From: Paraburkholderia sp. PGU19
GTDB taxonomy: Bacteria > Pseudomonadota > Gammaproteobacteria > Burkholderiales > Burkholderiaceae
DNA length: 64,000 bases
Direction: 5' to 3'
NCBI RefSeq assembly: GCF_013426915.1
Contig: NZ_AP023180.1
Span: 124,001 to 188,000 of the forward strand
In this document: one piece after another, positions 1 to 8,589 of the stretch
Numbering within the stretch: position 1 is the stretch's first letter
Layout: every line of letters starts with the position of its first letter
The notes under the pieces: model-generated
The model's input: only the letters and a program-made list of their open reading frames with translations
The model's database searches: none
What the model was told of the DNA's origin: nothing
Translations under genes and position numbers: made by a program

Positions 1-290
1 GCGACGAAGCCGTGGCGGAATTCATCTTCCGTGCTGGCTTCTCGACTGCGCAGAACGTGACGGAAGTGTCGGGCCGCGGCGTCGGCATGGATGCGGTGCG
101 CGATTTCATCCGCCGCGAAGGCGGACGCATCGAGTTGCGCTTTACGGACGATCACGCGGGCGCGGACTTCCGCCAGTTCCAGACGATCGTTTATCTGCCG
201 GAGAACTGCGCTGTCGATAGCGTCGGCACGTCGATGCATGACGCCGCGCAAACAGTGAGTTCGATTCAGGCGAATGCACATTTCGAATAG
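1..290 (+). CDS. CheA-like histidine kinase, C-terminal part (cut by window start)
   Basis: The frame is open from base 3 and ends at TAG 288-290. It encodes the C-terminal part of a GHKL ATP-binding domain: GFSTA followed by SGRGVGMDAVR is the CheA G1/G2 box, which contacts ATP. In ordinary CheA the ATPase domain is followed by a CheW-like P5 domain of about 130 residues. Here only about 35 residues follow the last ATPase strand (FQTIVYLPE), so no P5 domain is present. A kinase of this type would phosphorylate the receiver at 1655, but without P5 it cannot dock to CheW and receptors in the usual way. The histidine phosphotransfer domain, if there is one, lies outside the window. The family call is firm from the box motifs; the exact subfamily is inferred. 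Confidence 0.8.
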   Translation, partial: DEAVAEFIFRAGFSTAQNVTEVSGRGVGMDAVRDFIRREGGRIELRFTDDHAGADFRQFQTIVYLPENCAVDSVGTSMHDAAQTVSSIQANAHFE

Positions 291-307
291 CACGACGGGG
301 ACAGGCT

Positions 308-1048
308 GTGGTTGATCAGTATGTGATTGCGGCTGCCCTGGCGGGCGTCGCGTGGGGCGCGCTGGCAGGATTGTTCGTGCATCGGTGGTGGTACAGGAAA
401 CGGGCGGCTGCGCAACAGCAGACCACGCTCGAGTCGCAGAACACCGTGCTCGTGCAGGCCGAGGAGCGTCACGCCGCCGAAGTCCGGCAGCACGAGCAGC
501 AGGCGCGCGAACTGCACGCGCTCGTCGATACATTGCGCGACGATCTCGCGCAGCAGTCGGTGTTGGCGGACGAAGCGCGTGACGCACTGAACGCGCTGCA
601 TCTGCAAAAAGACGAGTGGCTGCAACAGGCGACCCGCCTCTCAACGGAAGCGGGGCGCCTGCGGCATCTGTCCGCGACGTTCGAGCGCTGGCACGAGCAG
701 ATGATCTCGCTGATGGCGCAGAACCACGACATGCACGCGAAGAACAGCGAACTGTCGTCGATCGTGCGTCACGTGCTGATCGTGTCGCTGAATGCGTCGA
801 TTGAAGCAGCGCGCGCGGGTGCGGCGGGGCGCGGGTTCTCGATCGTCGCAAGCGAAGTGCGCGCGCTTGCGACACGCTCGCAGGAACTGTCGAAGAGCTA
901 TCACGACAGCCTGAACCGCAATGACCTGATCACCACGGCCACGTTTCAGGACATTCAGGCGGGCGGCAAGATGATTGCGGCGTCGCTGGCGAGCGTCGAG
1001 TCGCTTGCCGGTCAGATTCAATCCCGGTTAGAGCAGGCGACGACGTGA
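308..1048 (+). CDS. short membrane-anchored methyl-accepting chemotaxis-like protein
   Basis: A 246-aa protein from a GTG start 17 bp after the kinase stop. Residues about 6-24 form one hydrophobic segment followed by HRWWYRKR, giving an N-terminal anchor with the bulk in the cytoplasm. Residues 30-135 are a long charged coiled coil. Residues 146-192 match the MCP signalling tip (SLNASIEAARAG at 160-171, then GRGFSIVASEVRALA). The usual tip contact sequence (FQTNLLALNA) is altered to VLIVSLNA, and both periplasmic sensor and HAMP domain are absent. It fits a truncated receptor or scaffold for the CheW-less kinase upstream. The stop overlaps the next start (GTGA), so the genes are probably translationally coupled. 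Confidence 0.8.
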   Translation: MVDQYVIAAALAGVAWGALAGLFVHRWWYRKRAAAQQQTTLESQNTVLVQAEERHAAEVRQHEQQARELHALVDTLRDDLAQQSVLADEARDALNALHLQKDEWLQQATRLSTEAGRLRHLSATFERWHEQMISLMAQNHDMHAKNSELSSIVRHVLIVSLNASIEAARAGAAGRGFSIVASEVRALATRSQELSKSYHDSLNRNDLITTATFQDIQAGGKMIAASLASVESLAGQIQSRLEQATT

Positions 1049-1584
1049 TCAGTCAGCAAGCGAAAGACAGTATCGAGCGGATCTTTTTGTATTCCGCGCG
1101 CACGCGTTTGCCTGTCGATTCCGGCGACGCATGCGAAATCACGGCACTCGACGCGCAGCAGGCCAATACCGCGCTTGCCAGCCATATCGTTGTTCTGACC
1201 ATTTCATCGATTGCATTCCGCTTTCTGCTCGTGCTGCATTTCAACGACGACCAGGCGACGCGCGACTACTATCTGCGCGAATCGGAAGAACGCTCGTTGG
1301 CGGAAGCCCTGATGGAAGTCGGCAATCTGTGTTGTGGCGCGATCAATCAGCAATTGGTCGAGTTCTTTCCGGACCTCGGGATGTCGACGCCTTATCAACT
1401 GAATGGCGCGTGCGTGCCTTATCTGACGGAGTTGAAGCCCGGCTATCTCGCGGCTTTTCGCGTGAGCATCGGCGCAAACGTACAACTGGGCGCGACACTG
1501 TGCATGTGCGCGAGTTCGCCAGTCGATTTTGCCGCGTATGTGAACGAGGCCGAGGAGAGCACGGGTGAACTCGAACTCTTTTAA
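1045..1584 (+). CDS. CheX/CheC-like chemotaxis phosphatase-family protein
   Basis: 179 aa, GTG start overlapping the previous stop by four bases. The segment ALMEVGNLCCGAINQQL (residues 88-104) has the ExxN signature (E91, N94) of the CheC/CheX/CspA-type phosphatases, which dephosphorylate CheY~P. The total length fits one CheX-like domain (about 150 aa) with a short N-terminal extension. Its place between a receptor-like protein and a CheY-like receiver supports a role in resetting that receiver. The remaining sequence is divergent and I see no second ExxN motif, so CheX is more likely than CheC. Confidence 0.65.
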   Translation: MISQQAKDSIERIFLYSARTRLPVDSGDACEITALDAQQANTALASHIVVLTISSIAFRFLLVLHFNDDQATRDYYLRESEERSLAEALMEVGNLCCGAINQQLVEFFPDLGMSTPYQLNGACVPYLTELKPGYLAAFRVSIGANVQLGATLCMCASSPVDFAAYVNEAEESTGELELF

Positions 1585-1654
1585 ATGCTTCTGAGCAGCG
1601 CAGAGAGCACATTTTCAATCAATGCGCCGCATAAATGGCGCTACGGGGTAAGCA

Positions 1655-2020
1655 ATGGCTAAGGTTCTGGTAGTGGACGATTCGAGCACGGTGCGCGATG
1701 AAGTCGCGGGTTTTCTGAGGAAAAATGGTCTCGATGTCGATACCGCGGTGGACGGCAAGGATGGTCTCGCGAAGCTGAAGGCGTCGCCCGGCATCCGTCT
1801 CGTCGTCAGCGACGTCAATATGCCGAATATGGACGGCCTGACGATGGCCGAAAAGATTCGCGGCGAACTGGCCAATGCGAGCGTCAACATCATCATGCTG
1901 ACGACGGAAAGCAGCCCTGCAATGAAGGAGCGCGGCAAGGCGGCGGGTGTGAAGGGCTGGATCGTGAAGCCGTTCAAGGGCGACGCGGTGCTCGAAACGT
2001 TCCGCAAGCTGGCCGGCTGA
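1655..2020 (+). CDS. CheY-like single-domain response regulator
   Basis: 121 aa, start ATG preceded by GGGGTAAGCA. All receiver landmarks are present: acidic pair D8/D9, phosphoacceptor D53 followed by NMP, switch T83, and K105 in KPF. There is no output domain. It would be the phosphorylation target of the upstream CheA-like kinase and the substrate of the CheX-like protein. The gene is last in the cluster, 70 bp after the previous stop, and is followed by a strong GC hairpin. Whether it acts on the flagellar motor or on another target cannot be told from sequence. Confidence 0.9.
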   Translation: MAKVLVVDDSSTVRDEVAGFLRKNGLDVDTAVDGKDGLAKLKASPGIRLVVSDVNMPNMDGLTMAEKIRGELANASVNIIMLTTESSPAMKERGKAAGVKGWIVKPFKGDAVLETFRKLAG

Positions 2021-2027
2021 CGGCTTG

Positions 2028-2084
2028 GCGCGGCATGGACGGGCCGCCGCGTCGGGGGGGCGCGGCGGCCCATTCATGCCGCGC
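2028..2084 (+). terminator. long GC-rich hairpin after the chemotaxis-like cluster
   Basis: GCGCGGCATG (2028-2037) pairs with CATGCCGCGC (2075-2084), and inside it GGGCCGCCGCG (2041-2051) pairs with CGCGGCGGCCC (2061-2071). The T-tract is poor, so it may be a weak terminator or an mRNA 3' stabiliser. Confidence 0.5.
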
Positions 2085-2221
2085 GGATTGTAGTAATTCC
2101 TTGAAAGATCTATTCGAGCTTCACGTATTTATCGGCAGCGGTCGCGCTTCTACACTCTGTTCAACGGTTGCAGAACACCTGTTCTCGCGCAACCCAACAG
2201 ACAGATCCGGAGGTAGTCGCC

Positions 2222-2530
2222 ATGAAATCGCTCGGTCAATTCGTTATCGTCGCCGCTCTAGTCAGTGCTCCCCTGACTGTAATCGCGCAGAACAATCAGC
2301 CCGTGACACGCGCGCAGGTACGTGAAGAACTCGTGCAGTTGCATAACGCCGGTTATAGTTCGCTCGACGATCGCAATAGCTATCCCAAGCATATTCAGGC
2401 CGCCGAAGCGCGTCTGGCCGCACAACAGGCTGCATCGACTCAGCAAAGCGGGTTGGGTGGCGCGGCGAATGGCGTGTCGGAAGCGGGCGTGCGCGCCAAT
2501 GCGAATGGCATCACGTTCTCGCACCATTAA
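2222..2530 (+). CDS. DUF4148 family secreted small protein
   Basis: 102 aa with a cleavable signal peptide (MKSLGQFVIVAALVSAPLTVIAQ, cleavage near residue 22). The mature part has VTRAQVREELVQLHNAGY and a YPKHIQAAEARLAAQ segment, the pattern of DUF4148 proteins, which occur in many paralogous copies in Burkholderia and relatives. Function is unknown; export to the periplasm is predicted. The ATG is chosen over an upstream in-frame start because it follows GGAGG and begins the signal peptide. Confidence 0.85.
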   Translation: MKSLGQFVIVAALVSAPLTVIAQNNQPVTRAQVREELVQLHNAGYSSLDDRNSYPKHIQAAEARLAAQQAASTQQSGLGGAANGVSEAGVRANANGITFSHH

Positions 2531-2589
2531 CAATTGTTTGCGGGCGGCGCGCGCAGACTCGCTGACTGCATCAATTCTGAGTCAACCAT

Positions 2590-2626
2590 AAGGCCGGAGC
2601 CTGTCATGCACAGACTTCGGCCTTTT
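2590..2626 (+). terminator. rho-independent terminator after the DUF4148 gene
   Basis: AAGGCCGGAG (2590-2599) pairs with CTTCGGCCTT (2615-2624) with one mismatch, and a short T-run follows. Confidence 0.6.
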
Positions 2627-3048
2627 CGCATTTGCGATTCGCTCATCGCGCATAGCATTGAGGCAAATTGGAAAAAAGAAGTAGTGAACGTGAATTTATT
2701 GCTAGCCCCATCGGATGTGCTTCTGGAAACGAGACGCTCGCGAAAGAAAGTCCATTTCTTCAGTAGAAGGGTGACGCACTAATTCCGATTGGCGTGTCAG
2801 CGCTTTCGGACGTGGAATTTTAAAAGTCTTATGGATAGCGTGAGTAATTGGACAGTCATCGCCGATGCAAGCCAATTGACATTTGTCATACGCCAGATAA
2901 ATCCTGGCAATTGGGGCCTCGATTGGACGCTATGGGACAATCAGACAGTACAACGGCGCACGCTTGTCTTTTCATGTAATAGATGAACTCTAGCCATATA
3001 TGACCGGTCCGTGGCATAGTGCCGGTATCTTCAATCAGGAGTTCCAAT
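2627..3048. other. intergenic stretch without a convincing gene
   Basis: This gap is more AT-rich than its surroundings. Short open frames exist (for example 2789-2986) but lack a ribosome-binding site or recognisable protein pattern. The end of the gap should hold the promoter of the H-NS-like gene; no clear -35/-10 pair stands out. Confidence 0.5.
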
Positions 3049-3624
3049 ATGGCTACACTCGAAGCACTTCAGGCAAAGATAAAAAAGCTTCAGGCCCAGG
3101 CGGAGGCCATTGCGTCGAAAAAGTCGACGGCGGCGCTCGAAGGTATTCGCGCACTGATGGCAAAGCACAATTTGACTACGGCTGATATCGACGCGCATCT
3201 CGGCCGCAAAAAACGTGGCCGTCCTTCGCTGAAGTCGGCAGGCGTGCAAACCAAAGGCGAAGCCAAATACTCCGATCCTAAAACGGGTGCAACGTGGACG
3301 GGGCATGGCCGTGCGCCTGCATGGATCGCCACGGTGAAAGACCGTTCGAAGTACCTGGTGGCGGGCGCATCCGCACCGGCTGCCACGCGCGTCGCCGTGA
3401 AGCACGGCACGGGCAACGGCCAGCCGAAGGGACCGCAGCCGGCAAAGTATCGTCACCCCGAAACGGGCGCGACATGGAGTGGCCGTGGTCCTGCACCGGC
3501 ATGGCTGGCGGGCGAAAAAGACCGTAGCAAGTTCCTGGTCGCCGGGGCAAAAGCGGCGGGTATGAATGGCGTTGCGAAAAAGAAGGTTGCCGCCAAAAAG
3601 GCAGGAAGAAAGCCGCGCGCGTAA
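3049..3624 (+). CDS. H-NS family nucleoid protein with two C-terminal DNA-binding domains
   Basis: 191 aa; ATG chosen because CAGGAG lies 8 bp upstream. Residues 1-45 are a coiled-coil oligomerisation region (LEALQAKIKKLQAQAEAI). Residues 53-60 (KKRGRPSL) contain an AT-hook-like RGRP core. Two H-NS-type DNA-binding modules follow, at 73-106 and 133-166, both with the pattern Y-x2-P-x-TGATW-x-G-x-G-x-APAW and KDRSKxLVAG. The tail (177-191) is lysine-rich like histone H1. H-NS proteins bind AT-rich DNA in the minor groove and silence genes; two modules per chain should raise avidity. A single module is usual in this family. Confidence 0.9.
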   Translation: MATLEALQAKIKKLQAQAEAIASKKSTAALEGIRALMAKHNLTTADIDAHLGRKKRGRPSLKSAGVQTKGEAKYSDPKTGATWTGHGRAPAWIATVKDRSKYLVAGASAPAATRVAVKHGTGNGQPKGPQPAKYRHPETGATWSGRGPAPAWLAGEKDRSKFLVAGAKAAGMNGVAKKKVAAKKAGRKPRA

Positions 3625-3644
3625 GAACGACGAAAAGAATCAGC

Positions 3645-3674
3645 AAGAGGCGGGACGAGGTTCTCGCCTCTTTG
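3645..3674 (+). terminator. terminator after the H-NS-like gene
   Basis: AAGAGGCG (3645-3652) pairs with CGCCTCTT (3665-3672), followed by TTG. It lies 20 bp after the stop codon. Confidence 0.55.
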
Positions 3675-3864
3675 TCGGCAAAAGAATCTTTGCCTGATGG
3701 CGAAGTCGGCATGCTTTTGCCAAACATATTGGCGAATACACAAGGCCGGGGGCATAGCATTTTTATGCGTGAGCCATTTCGGCTCAATTGCTCATCGATG
3801 GGTGCCGCCCGTTTTCGGCGGCACCGCGCGCGCCGTCCTTGCTTTCCGGCGCGTGCTCCCTTCT

Positions 3865-4134
3865 TCAATGTGGTTTATTAAAGTCGAGCGTCTCCAGTTC
3901 GACCGACTGCCCCCCATTTCGTTGCAGCACGCGGCGCGCTGCGTCCTCGATTGTCTTGCGGTTACCCTCGAACGTCGTGATCAGATCGTGCGACGACGTA
4001 CCTGTATTGCCGAAATGGCTGTTCAGGGCGTCGATTGATACGCTGCACCATACCTCTTTTCCTTCGACGGTCGCTTCGAATGCGACTCGCGATGCGGCCA
4101 CGACGTGCCGGCGGCTGGTGAATTCGATGGTCAT
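3865..4134 (-). CDS. DUF1488 family protein
   Basis: 89 aa, start ATG at 4134 with GGAG about 8 bp upstream on the minus strand. The chain (MTIEFTSRRHVVAASRVAFEATV...) has the two-part DUF1488 pattern: an N-terminal beta-rich half that reads like a modified-residue or ligand fold and a C-terminal half with a long helix (TFEGNRKTIEDAARRVLQR). A paralogue of identical length lies at 13010. Function is unknown. It is monocistronic and converges on the H-NS-like gene. Confidence 0.75.
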   Translation of the reverse strand: MTIEFTSRRHVVAASRVAFEATVEGKEVWCSVSIDALNSHFGNTGTSSHDLITTFEGNRKTIEDAARRVLQRNGGQSVELETLDFNKPH

Positions 4135-4365
4135 TTGATTTCTCCGTGAGTGCCAGATGAAATTCACGAGCGCTCGCTGGCGCCGGCTTCCGGGCGATGT
4201 CTTCGCGGTCCAGGGCCAGGCGGCGCGGTGTAGGGCGCTCGCTTCGGTGCTGCGCAGCAAGGAACGATCCAGTCCGGCTCGTGCCGAACCCGTTGGGGGT
4301 GACTGACGCCGGGGATCGGGATCGTTCTCCCATGATAGGCCGCGAACGGCGCAAAAGCCGGGAAA

Positions 4366-5244
4366 CTACTGATCCGGCGCGCCCGTCATCTGTGCGATGA
4401 GCTTTTTCGTCGCGGGCGAATGCTCGAATTTGCGGAAAACGGCCGCGACCTCCGATGCGATCGGCTCGCCCGCCAGCGTCTTGAAGACGACATTGGGCAG
4501 ATTGACGACCCGCGTCAGCACATTGGGCACGATGGCGACGCCCACGCCGACGGAAACCTGAGTCAGTACGGCCAGCAGCGTGCCGGGCGCGCTGACGATG
4601 CGCGGATTGAACCGGCCGCGCCGCGCAATCTCCCGCGTGCCCAGTTCCTGTTCGGGCACGACGAAGCTCTCGCCCGCCAGCGCGCGCGCCTTGATCGGCC
4701 CGGTGGCAGCCGCCAGCGGATGCTCGGCAGGCAGCGCCGCGCAAAATGCATCGCGCGCCAGCACGTGTGCGCGCAGCGACAGCGGCAAATCCACCGGCAA
4801 GCGCACGAACGCGACGTCGACGCGGCCTTCCTCCAGCAGCGCGGGCAACTCGCCCATCGGGTGCTCGGTGGCCTGCACGAGCACGTGCGGCCGCGCTTTG
4901 CGGAATGCGCGCAGCTGTTTCTGCAAGATGCCGGAAAAAGCCGCCGAGCCGACATACCCGATATGAATACGCCCCAGTTCGCCGCGCCCGGCGCGCTGGC
5001 CGACGTGCAACGCCCGCTCGAACTGCGCGACAGTCTCGCGCGCTTCGGCGAGAAACGCTTCGCCGGCGGGCGTCAGCACAACCGAGCGCCGCGTGCGGCG
5101 AAACAGCTGTGCCTGCAGCGCACGCTCCATCTCCTGGATCTGTACCGTGAGCGTAGGCGGCGCGATGCCGAGCGCTTCCGCAGCCTGCGCGAAATGCAGG
5201 CGCTCGGCGACGGCGATGAAGTACCGCAGATGCCTCAGCTCCAT
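4366..5244 (-). CDS. LysR family transcriptional regulator
   Basis: 292 aa. Residues 1-60 form the LysR winged helix (MELRHLRYFIAVAERLHFAQAA, then PPTLTVQIQEMERALQ), and residues about 90-290 the two-lobed effector domain. It is divergent from the MFS exporter starting near 5369, with an ATTAG-N7-CTAAT box between them, so it most likely controls that exporter and itself. The effector is unknown; the sequence resembles the BenM/CatM side of the family only in general architecture. Confidence 0.9.
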   Translation of the reverse strand: MELRHLRYFIAVAERLHFAQAAEALGIAPPTLTVQIQEMERALQAQLFRRTRRSVVLTPAGEAFLAEARETVAQFERALHVGQRAGRGELGRIHIGYVGSAAFSGILQKQLRAFRKARPHVLVQATEHPMGELPALLEEGRVDVAFVRLPVDLPLSLRAHVLARDAFCAALPAEHPLAAATGPIKARALAGESFVVPEQELGTREIARRGRFNPRIVSAPGTLLAVLTQVSVGVGVAIVPNVLTRVVNLPNVVFKTLAGEPIASEVAAVFRKFEHSPATKKLIAQMTGAPDQ

Positions 5245-5262
5245 AGTTCGACGCTTCGGTGT

Positions 5263-5279
5263 ATTAGGTTGAAGCTAAT
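5263..5279. promoter_or_regulatory. LysR-type T-N11-A operator
   Basis: ATTAG (5263-5267) and CTAAT (5275-5279) form a perfect interrupted palindrome with a 7-bp centre, 19 bp upstream of the LysR start and between the divergent genes. This is the expected LysR recognition pattern. Confidence 0.6.
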
Positions 5280-5368
5280 TATATTGAATACGACGGGCAA
5301 TGAACGGAATAGAGAAAGCTGGTGGAATACGGGCTTCCTTTTCGCAGATTTCCCGCCGGGTCCGTCCG

Positions 5369-6889
5369 ATGAGCTCGATTACCGCTTCCCGTTCCGTCTC
5401 TCGCGGCACGCCGCTGCTCCTCATCGCGTCGATGGGTTGCGCGATGACGGTGCTCGACACCAACGTGGTTGGTATCGTCCTGCCCACTATCGCGCGCGAT
5501 CTCAACGCTTCGTTCGCCGATATCGAATGGGTGATCAGCGCGTATGTGTTGTGCTTCGCCGCACTGCTTTTGCCCGCTGGGTCGCTTGCCGACCGCTATG
5601 GGCGCAAGCGCGTGTTTCTGACGGGTATCGCGCTGTTCGCACTCGCTTCGTTCGCCTGCGGCGTTGCGCCGACGGCCGAGCTGCTTTACCTCGCGCGGGC
5701 TGCGCAAGGCGTGGGGGCGGCCTTCCTGCTCGCGCCGGCGCTCGCCATCATCGGCCATGCGTTTCATGACGAGCGCGAACGCGCACGAGCCTGGGCGGTG
5801 TGGGGCGGCATCATGGGGCTGACAATGGTCCTTTCGCCGCTGATCGGCGGCGTGATCAACGCGTGGCTCGGCTGGCGCTGGGCATTCGCGATCAACGTGC
5901 CGATCTGTGCGTTGCTGGCGACGGGTGTCGTACGGATCGTCGACGAATCGCGCGACCCGACGCCGCGATCGCTCGATCTGCCCGGTATTGCGCTCTTTGC
6001 CTCGGCGATGTTCTCGCTGACGTGGGCGCTGATTCTCGGACCTGACCGTGGATGGCTGAGCACGCAGGCGTTGTCGCGCGCAGGCGCCGGCGTGGTCCTT
6101 TTCGCGTTGTTCGTGTGGGTGGAAAGCCGGCGTGCGCATCCGATGCTCGATCTCGCGCTGTTCCGCTCGCTGCCGTTCGTCGGCGCGATCGTGGCGATGT
6201 TTGCTTATGCATCGTCGGCGCAGGTCATGGCTTCGCTGTTGCCGCTATTTCTGCAGAACGCGCGCGGCGAAAGCGCGCTGGTTGCGGGCGCGGGCATGCT
6301 GCCTTTCGCGCTGGCCATGCTGATTTTACCGCAGCTAGGACGCAAGCTCGCGGCGTACATGGAATCGCGCCAGATTCTCACGCTCGGTCTCGCGGTGGTC
6401 GCATGCGGCAATCTCTCGATGATGGTCGCCGCGCGCAGCACCAGTCACGCATGGCTGATCGTCGCGATGGCGCTGCTCGGCAGCGGCGGCGGCCTGCTGA
6501 ACGGCGAGACGCAGAAGGCGATCATGAGCACGGTGCCGCGCGAACGCGCGGGCATGGCGTCGGGCATCAGCACGACCTCGCGATTCACGGGCATTCTGCT
6601 CGGCTTCTCGGGGCTGGGGGCCGTGCTGGCCGAAGGCGTGCGTTCCGCGCTGACGGCACAGATGACGCAGACCCATCTGCCCGTCGTGCAGGGCTTTACC
6701 GAGCGCGTGATGGCGGGCGACTTCTCGCGCGCGTTCGCGCTGTATCCACCGGCATCGATAGAGGCACTCGTTCATATTGCCCGGTCGAGTTACGGCGAAG
6801 GCTTTGCGCGTGCGTTTGCGGGCGCGTCGATCGTGGCGGCCGTGTCCGCGTCGATCGTATTCCTGTCGATGCGGCGCAAGAAGCGTTGA
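5369..6889 (+). CDS. MFS drug-resistance transporter, EmrB/QacA (DHA2, 14-TM) type
   Basis: 506 aa from the ATG at 5369; an in-frame ATG at 5300 would add 23 residues, and neither has a strong ribosome-binding site. The protein has MFS motif A (LADRYGRKRV) after TM2, motif C-like GxxxGPxxGG variants (LIGGVINAWLGWRWAF), and about 14 hydrophobic segments in total. This class exports drugs or organic compounds using the proton gradient. It is divergent from a LysR regulator, the usual arrangement for a substrate-induced exporter. The substrate cannot be told. Confidence 0.85.
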   Translation: MSSITASRSVSRGTPLLLIASMGCAMTVLDTNVVGIVLPTIARDLNASFADIEWVISAYVLCFAALLLPAGSLADRYGRKRVFLTGIALFALASFACGVAPTAELLYLARAAQGVGAAFLLAPALAIIGHAFHDERERARAWAVWGGIMGLTMVLSPLIGGVINAWLGWRWAFAINVPICALLATGVVRIVDESRDPTPRSLDLPGIALFASAMFSLTWALILGPDRGWLSTQALSRAGAGVVLFALFVWVESRRAHPMLDLALFRSLPFVGAIVAMFAYASSAQVMASLLPLFLQNARGESALVAGAGMLPFALAMLILPQLGRKLAAYMESRQILTLGLAVVACGNLSMMVAARSTSHAWLIVAMALLGSGGGLLNGETQKAIMSTVPRERAGMASGISTTSRFTGILLGFSGLGAVLAEGVRSALTAQMTQTHLPVVQGFTERVMAGDFSRAFALYPPASIEALVHIARSSYGEGFARAFAGASIVAAVSASIVFLSMRRKKR

Positions 6890-6968
6890 TGTCAGTTGAT
6901 TGCGCAGGCGTGTACCGATTAGTATAAAAAGCTCTGTGTCATGAGCGTCCCGCCGCGCGCAATTCTCA

Positions 6969-8384
6969 ATGAACCGATATGAAGCACTCGCCAATACGAT
7001 GGCGGCCGAAATACGCTCGGGCAGTCTTGCTGTCGGCGCGCGCATGCCTTCGCTGCGGCAGGTCATCGCGCAGCATGGCGTGAGTCAATCGACGGCGTTT
7101 CGTGCGTACTATCTGCTGGAAGAGTGGGGCCTCATTCGCGCGCAGGAGCGCTCCGGCTATTACGTCGCGCCGGGCGCGGCCGTTCGCGACACGCGGGAAG
7201 CGACCGCGAAGCGCGCGCTCACTGAGTCCGCGAAGGTCGATATCAGCGAACTCGTTTTCAGCGTGCTCGAAGCGGCGAAGCATACGAGTGTCGTGCCGTT
7301 AGGCTCGGCGTTTCCTTCGCCGATGCTGTTTCCGCTGCAACGTCTTTCCAAATCGCTCGCACAAACATCGCGAACGATGAACCCGTGGAGTACCGTTGTC
7401 GATCTGCCGCCGGGCAACGAGGCTTTGCGCCAGCAGATCGCGCTGCGCTATCTCGGCATGGGCCTGTCGCAACCGCTCGAAGAGATCGTCGTCACGAATG
7501 GCGCGCTCGAAGCACTGAATCTTTGCCTGATGGCCGTGACGCGTCCCGGCGATGTCGTGGCCGTCGAATCGCCTGGCTTCTATGCGGCGCTGCAGGCTAT
7601 TGAAAGACTCGATCTACGCGCAGTCGAAATACCCGTCGATCCGCAAACCGGCCTCGACCTGGACGCGCTTGCGCAAGCGCTGGAAAAGCAGCCCATTCGC
7701 GGGTGCTGGTTCATGACGAATTACCAGAACCCGACGGGCGCGACGATGCCTGTGGAAAAGAAAAAGGCACTTGTCGAACTGCTCGCGCGGTATGAAGTGC
7801 CGCTGATCGAAGACGACGTATATGGCGAACTGCATTTTCAGGCGGATTATCCATTGCCCGCCATCGCCTTCGACCGGAAAGGACTCGTGATGCATTGCAG
7901 TTCTTTCTCGAAGACGCTCGCGCCGGGATATCGGATTGGCTGGGCCGCTGCGGGGAAGTTTGCAGAGAAAGTACAGCGCGCCAAACTGATGACGACGCTA
8001 TCGGCGAGCATTCCCGTGCAGGCGGGTATCGCCGATTATCTTCAGCATGGCGGATACGACAGGCATCTGCGAAAACTGCGTGCCGCGTTGCGCGCGCAAC
8101 TCGATGCAATGAATCTCGCGCTACGCCGCGCGATGCCGAAAGGTGTGACGTGGACGCTTCCTTCAGGCGGCTATTTCGTGTGGCTCGAATTGCCCGAGCA
8201 CGTCGATGCATTAACGCTGCACAGGCAGGCGATCGAACAGGGCGTGAGCGTGGCTCCTGGGCCGATCTTTTCCGCGTCGCGCAACTTCCGCCATTGCATG
8301 CGGCTGAACTTCGGACATCCGTGGAACGCCGATATCGAGCGCGCCGTTCAAGTGCTTGGCGGGTTGATCGCGCAGGCCACCTGA
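6969..8384 (+). CDS. MocR-type GntR/aminotransferase-like transcriptional regulator
   Basis: 471 aa with two parts: an N-terminal GntR winged helix (residues 1-70, MPSLRQVIAQHGVSQSTAFRAYYLLE) and a fold-type I aminotransferase domain (residues about 110-465). The PLP lysine is in SSFSKTLAPGYRIGW; NYQNPTG and the arginine in CMRLNFG are also conserved. MocR proteins use PLP and an amino compound as effectors and often regulate vitamin B6, GABA or taurine genes. It follows the exporter by 80 bp, but I see no clear target next to it. Confidence 0.9.
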   Translation: MNRYEALANTMAAEIRSGSLAVGARMPSLRQVIAQHGVSQSTAFRAYYLLEEWGLIRAQERSGYYVAPGAAVRDTREATAKRALTESAKVDISELVFSVLEAAKHTSVVPLGSAFPSPMLFPLQRLSKSLAQTSRTMNPWSTVVDLPPGNEALRQQIALRYLGMGLSQPLEEIVVTNGALEALNLCLMAVTRPGDVVAVESPGFYAALQAIERLDLRAVEIPVDPQTGLDLDALAQALEKQPIRGCWFMTNYQNPTGATMPVEKKKALVELLARYEVPLIEDDVYGELHFQADYPLPAIAFDRKGLVMHCSSFSKTLAPGYRIGWAAAGKFAEKVQRAKLMTTLSASIPVQAGIADYLQHGGYDRHLRKLRAALRAQLDAMNLALRRAMPKGVTWTLPSGGYFVWLELPEHVDALTLHRQAIEQGVSVAPGPIFSASRNFRHCMRLNFGHPWNADIERAVQVLGGLIAQAT

Positions 8385-8400
8385 GCGCGCAGCCCGAGCG

Positions 8401-8589
8401 TCAATGCGCGATCGTGACGGCGATTCTGGCGAATGCAAAGAGAAGCCCGCCGAAGCACAGCGCGAGCACGACGGCCATCACGGGCAGCAGCGGCAGCTTG
8501 ACGGTCGCGAGATCGGCTTCGTGCGCAGCGCCACGCCGCACGCCGAAGAAACTCCACAACACCATGCGCATCATGTTCAGTAAGCCCAT
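8401..8589 (-). CDS. DUF2970 family small membrane protein
   Basis: 62 aa. MRMVLWSFFGVRRGAAHEADLA followed by one transmembrane segment (LLPVMAVVLALCFGGLLFAFARIAV) is the DUF2970 pattern, common in beta-proteobacteria. Function is unknown; it should be a single-pass inner-membrane protein. It is convergent with the MocR gene. Confidence 0.8.
   Translation of the reverse strand: MGLLNMMRMVLWSFFGVRRGAAHEADLATVKLPLLPVMAVVLALCFGGLLFAFARIAVTIAH

Noticed and set aside
2789..2986. 65-aa frame upstream of the H-NS-like gene
   Set aside because: No ribosome-binding site and no recognisable fold; region is probably regulatory.
4420..5769. 449-aa open frame on the plus strand
   Set aside because: Antisense to the LysR gene and running into the MFS gene in the wrong frame; no motif.
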